The notes under the pieces were generated by a model. It was not told the origin of the DNA. It did no database searches and saw only the letters and a list, made by a program, of their open reading frames with translations. Of a stretch of DNA of 32,791 nucleotides, positions 29,382 to 32,791 are shown piece by piece; positions within the stretch are counted from its first letter, which is position 1, and every line of letters begins with the position of its first letter. The stretch is taken from assembly GCA_026770575.1 (NCBI GenBank), contig MU657172.1, positions 608,391 to 641,181 of the forward strand, written 5' to 3'. A program made the translations under genes and the position numbers. Source of the DNA: Pelagophyceae sp. CCMP2097. Lineage: Eukaryota; Sar; Pelagophyceae.

Positions 29382-29508
29382 GGTAGGGGGTAGGGGGGAA
29401 GGACATTGAGTTTCAGCCATCCTCTAACGAATTTTGTCAATAATTGTAAAAAATTAATTTCCTTGCGTGTACTTCTCAATTTCAATGTCCTACCTCCTAC
29501 CTCCTACC
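29382..29508. repeat. Heptad-armed hairpin, type A, copy 3, directly 3' of the replication gene
   Basis: GGTAGGG units with changes (29382-29408) face TCCTACC units (29482-29508). The core matches the copies at 23.4 and 23.8 kb (TTTCAGCCATCCTCTAACGA to CCTTGCGTGTACTTCTC). It starts 17 bases after the TAA that ends the replication gene, so it could act in 3' end formation. An (AG)n run follows as in the other copies. Confidence 0.85.
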
Positions 29509-29641
29509 TTTTATTATATTTTTTTTTATATAAAGAGAGAGAAGGAAAGTAATTTTCAATTTTAACACAGGAAAAACGGGACATGTACATAACAATGATG
29601 TCGTGTTTCGTATATAAGTATTAATATATATACACAATTAT

Positions 29642-29990
29642 ATGATGCTTGAAGTTAAAACGACATACAATTTGCGGCAGTCAAATATCGTAAGGCAATT
29701 AAAGTGGCTTCTTGACGGTAGTACAGAGTCTCACGTAAAATACAGCACTTTGATCTCAAATAATCTCCAAGAACTTGCGGATGATATTTCTTTACAGCCG
29801 ATATACGCTAGCTACACAACAGGACGAAAACCACGAGCAAAAAAAAAAAAAAAAGGAAGAAGAAGGGAAAATAGAAATTCCTCAAATTCCTCAAATTCCT
29901 CAAATTCCTCAAATTGAAAGAACGCCGTTTTTTTTTAAACTGATTGACATAGAATGGCTCCCTACATATTTTAAAAATCCAAGTACTTAG
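29642..29990 (+). pseudogene. Small AT-rich ORF split by a poly-A frameshift, unknown
   Basis: ATG 29642 opens VKTTYNLRQSNIVRQLKWLL and LQELADDISLQPIYASYTTG, then reaches a run of A at about 29840-29854. The original frame continues into a low-complexity Asn/Ser tail. A shift at the A-run gives a better protein: a Glu-rich joint, IPQIPQIPQIPQIE, then TPFFFKLIDIEWLPTYFKNP to TAG. The shifted reading is about 115 aa. The IPQ repeat comes from a 9-base tandem unit CTCAAATTC. The family is unknown. The shift may be real decay or a sequencing error. Confidence 0.5.
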
Positions 29991-30257
29991 AGAATAAATA
30001 AAACATTTTTAAAAACATCTAAGGTCGATCAATTATATTCCCGAATTTTCAAGCTATGAATTAATTCAGCAATTTTTCGAAACCATAAAGGTTTCACAAA
30101 TTTAAAACAGTTTTCGAATATCATAATCATTTATATTAAAAATAACAACTTACAAGATTTTGAATATAATAAGAATTTATTAATATTGATGTACTCATAT
30201 CGTAAAGAGTTCGAAGATCGGAAATTTCTTTAAAATATCGAAAAAAGTAAACAACCA
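29991..30257. other. AT-rich spacer within the island
   Basis: The stretch is very AT-rich with stops in all frames and no recognisable motif. It may include a decayed N-terminal part of the recombinase-like gene that follows. Confidence 0.4.
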
Positions 30258-30614
30258 TTGAAAATTGCAAAATCGGATTTAAATGAACAAGCCGAATTTT
30301 TATACAATACCGCAATAAATCGACTTTCATTACCCCAATTTAAAACGAGTATTTCAGATGTTCTAGAAGCGCCAATTATTGTTAATCTATATCGATTGAA
30401 TGCTTACAGAAATGATTTTAAAAAAAAATATTTGAATCCCCAAAAAATAACGAAAGGTATGAGTTATATTAAAGATGAGGTGATTACGATACAACTACAT
30501 AAGACTTCCAAGATTCACGGACCTTTTGTCGTTAAACTTGATAAAAATGTTTATGATTTGATTCATCTAAGTATTACTTTGAATCCACGGGAAGTGTTGT
30601 TTACGAGACCCACG
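30258..30614 (+). pseudogene. Truncated probable tyrosine recombinase (integrase)
   Basis: The frame contains EAPIIVNLYRLNAYRNDF and then ITIQLHKTSKIHGPFVVKL followed by a hydrophobic stretch and NPREVLFTR. The HKTSK turn after a beta-strand resembles the conserved lysine hairpin of tyrosine recombinases, with the LF element downstream. The catalytic C-terminal boxes (HxxR and the Tyr) are missing because the MITE at 30615 cuts the gene. The last 15 codons before the stop at 30660-30662 are MITE sequence. Such integrases are common in virophages and Polinton-like elements. The assignment rests on a short region and is tentative. Confidence 0.45.
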
Positions 30615-31073
30615 CACTGTCGAATTCGCCTAACAGAAATCGCCAAATTTAACTTTTTTTAGCGCGTGCGTTCTTGCCGCCCCCTCCAGTCGTACTTGTT
30701 GCCGCCTCGGAGACCAGCGCGCAAAGAAGTAACTTCCCAAACCGCGAAAAATCAAAAGCCACTAAAGGAAGCAAGGAACGGCCGGACAACTTGGACAGTC
30801 GCGATCGGGCACGGTGCCCCATCACGACTGTCCAAGTTGTTCGCACTGTCCTTGGCGCCTTTATCGACTTTTAATTTGGGCACTAAGGGTTTAGACTTGA
30901 TTTACTACTAAATTAAGAAGCTTCCGCAGAGATTCGCCAAAATAAGGGTAGTTCATGAAAAGCCAACAAGCGCTTCCCGGGCGTCTCGCGGTAGTGGTTG
31001 GCGTGGCGCCACTCATCATTCAAGGGCAAAAAAGAAGTTAAATAATTTCCGGTGATAATCTAATTCGACAGTG
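30615..31073 (+). mobile_element. 459-bp CACTG-ended MITE, copy 2
   Basis: CACTGTCGAATT at 30615-30626 and its complement at 31062-31073 delimit the same element as 581-1034, here in the opposite orientation. Outside flanks are ACG and GCG, so a 3-bp target duplication is imperfect. Its central hairpin (about 30784-30844) reads CAACTTGGACAGTCGCGAT against ATCACGACTGTCCAAGTTG. Several stem positions differ from copy 1 on both sides while still pairing. It interrupts the recombinase-like gene on its left and abuts the dispersed host repeat on its right. Confidence 0.8.
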
Positions 31074-32430
31074 GCGCCTATGCAGCATGCTGCTGCGCGC
31101 GGCTGCGAGGGTGGCGCGAGGGTTGGCCCGGCTGTGCCGATCCGTCCTTCACCGCAGCTACATCGCAGCCGCTGACCCCGTAGTGTGTGCCCGAGTGGCT
31201 AGCCTGAATGTCTCAAACCCCTTTGTGGGCGCCCGAATGGGCAAACCTCGTTGTGGACGTCCGAGTGATAAGCCTGAATGGCTCACACCCGTCAGTGGGC
31301 GCCCAAGTGGCAAACCCCGTTGTGGGCGCCCGAGTGGCAAGCCTGAATGGCTCCAGTGACCCCGAGTGGGACGACGCCCGAGCGACATGCCTGAATGGCC
31401 CCAGTGATTGTGAACCCGCTGTGGCTGTTGCCCCAGCGGCAAAGATGATGTGCGAGTGGCGCGCATGTGCTCGGAGGAACTCTGCGTTCAAGAAGCATAG
31501 TTTCCCGCACCGGTCGGCTGGGCTTGGATTCGCGTGGCGCTCCTCTCCGCGCTTGTGTTCCCGCACGCGCCGCAGTCGCCGCGCGCGCATGCGCCGTCAA
31601 AGCAGAGCGCGCCGGCCGACCAGGCGGGGACTTGGGCCGGGTGTGCCGGTCCTTCTTTCGCCGCTGAGCCATCAACATTGAAATGGGACTTAACCTAAGC
31701 CAGCCTACTCGCGTTTCGAAGTGTTCTCTACTTAGAGCTAAGCGACTGCACCAACAAACCAAAGGCGCCCTCCGGGAGTCTGCAGTACCTCCGGTGCGCC
31801 ATGGTAATATCGGAATTAGAGAGGTTCAGCTCAAAGTGATACCCTATCGGATTCATATCCTATCGTATCCATCGGACAAGATCAAACTCGTAACCTATCG
31901 AACTGATCTGCATATTTTGGAGACGACGACGTTGCCTTATGTAGGGGTCAAGGATATCGGTCAGTTCTCGTCGGAATGAGGCGCTGAATGGCCCTATCGA
32001 CGCGCCTTGGTCCCACAGGGCCGGCCCTAACTTTGTTTCGCGTTGTTGCTACCCCTTGGGTAGCAGCGACGTGGTATCGGAAGGCGCGTGAGGAGCATGC
32101 GTTCGGGCCCTTGCGGGACCCGCCACGCGCCGGCAACCAGCGGGAACTGCGCGCAGGCGTCCGCAACCAATCCGGCAGCGCCCGGAACCGGCCGCGATAG
32201 CGCATCGTGTGGGTACGAACTCGAACGCAAGTACCCAAAACGCCGATTCCGCTTGAGTCGACGCACCATGCGAAAAATCGACGGGCGTCTGCGCATGTGC
32301 TTGTTGACTGCGCACCATCGATCCCGAGACGGGAGTCGGCTGGATACAACGACACTCCGAAGGTTCGAGGCGGCTCTTGCCTCAAGCGCCCTCGAGTTGG
32401 CTTGGTCTTTGCGGGGCGGGGCGGTGCGGT
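31074..32430 (+). repeat. Long dispersed repeat, copy 2 (right flank of the AT-rich island)
   Basis: The copy starts GCGCCTATGCAGCATGCTGC, matching 21860 onwards. It is then interrupted by the minisatellite at 31190-31420 and resumes at about 31620 (GGCCGGGTGTGCCGGTCC through GCGCCCTCCGGGAGTCTGCA near 31785). The distal part at 32344-32408 matches 22867-22930. Both copies have the same orientation and lie on either side of the AT-rich island. Confidence 0.72.
31190..31420 (+). repeat. Minisatellite with GCCCGAGTGGCAAGCCTGAA-type units
   Basis: About seven diverged units of 25-35 bases carry GTGGGCGCCCGAGTGGCAA and CCTGAATGGCTC. Frames through it encode repetitive peptides without domain character. 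It is absent from the corresponding place in the left copy of the dispersed repeat. Confidence 0.7.
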
Positions 32431-32791
32431 CGCCATATTGGGGTTCGGCGCTTCAGTGCCGACTTCATTCCACCTTTTTCCAGTGTGACCCTGAAGTCCC
32501 TCACTCCGTGCTTTGTCTCGCTTCGTGCGCCCGGGGCACAAGCGTATGGCGACACAAAGACTAGCCGCTTACCCCTTCCCGTACAGCGTTAGAACAGGTG
32601 GCATCGGGCCACCTCCACCCTCGACGGGCCCTACTCAGTAGTGGCTGCATTCGGCGAGGATACGCCGGAAAAAAGGCGACACGGGCAGAGCAAATGAAGG
32701 TTTGGAATATCCGAGCACCCAGTGGAAGTCTGAGAGCGAGATTTTTCGCTTTAACAGTATATCCAAGACCCATTCTGCGGTACGGGCACGG
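32431..32791. other. Right edge, no gene identified
   Basis: I see no supported gene, RNA or repeat in this last stretch. Confidence 0.35.

Noticed and set aside
21860..32430. LTR retrotransposon, using the two direct repeats as LTRs
   Set aside because: No reverse transcriptase, integrase (DDE) or gag motifs, primer-binding site or polypurine tract were seen between them, and the copies differ in their middle parts.

Overview
This is nuclear DNA from a eukaryote, most likely a microalga with a secondary plastid. The host part is GC-rich. Its genes are split by many short GT-AG introns and some apparent GC-AG introns. One gene encodes a plastid-type dihydrolipoamide dehydrogenase whose N-terminus looks like a signal peptide followed by a transit peptide. 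No bacterial gene organisation is visible. Pelagophytes, haptophytes and related groups would all fit, and I cannot name the species.

Three multi-exon genes can be assembled completely, with open frame through every junction. (1) 1203-4387 (+) is a TruA-type tRNA pseudouridine synthase, 7 exons, 305 aa. (2) 5236-9511 (-) is a plastid-type E3 dihydrolipoamide dehydrogenase, 14 exons, 514 aa. (3) 15025-18330 (+) is a dysferlin-domain membrane protein with a signal peptide, 9 exons, about 580 aa. Genes 1 and 2 are convergent, with about 850 bases between their stop codons. Each gene has one long intron filled with related sequence: a shared leading block, then a degenerate array around CCTTGCAAGGCC. 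In all three cases it is oriented with transcription. This looks like an introner-type intron family. A second long intron of gene 2 holds a different degenerate array.

Between and beyond the genes lies a dense set of mobile and structured DNA. There are tRNA-derived SINE-like copies (10.5-11.0, 13.2-13.4 kb and related blocks at 20.1, 21.4 and 21.6 kb). There are four inverted-repeat elements: a 0.45-kb CACTG-ended MITE at 581-1034 and again at 30615-31073, a 0.73-kb element at 11.67-12.39 kb, a 1.2-kb fold-back element at 13.57-14.77 kb, and a 0.32-kb element at 20.59-20.90 kb. Two similar hairpins occur at 19.1-19.3 kb.

From about 22.96 to 30.6 kb there is a mostly AT-rich island bracketed by direct copies of one GC-rich host repeat (21.86-22.95 and 31.07-32.43 kb). 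The island carries remains of a virus-like or virophage-like mobile genome. These are a broken polymerase/primase-SF3 helicase gene (27.0-29.37 kb), a truncated probable tyrosine recombinase (30.26-30.62 kb), several small AT-rich ORFs including an AT-hook-like peptide, and five copies of an unusual hairpin repeat whose arms are built of 7-base units. A GC-rich, host-like gene of unknown function (24363-26056, minus strand) sits inside the island.

The strongest leads are the hairpin repeats with exchangeable arms (one lies directly after the viral replication gene), the intron-filling repeat family, and the hairpins whose stems differ between copies yet still pair.
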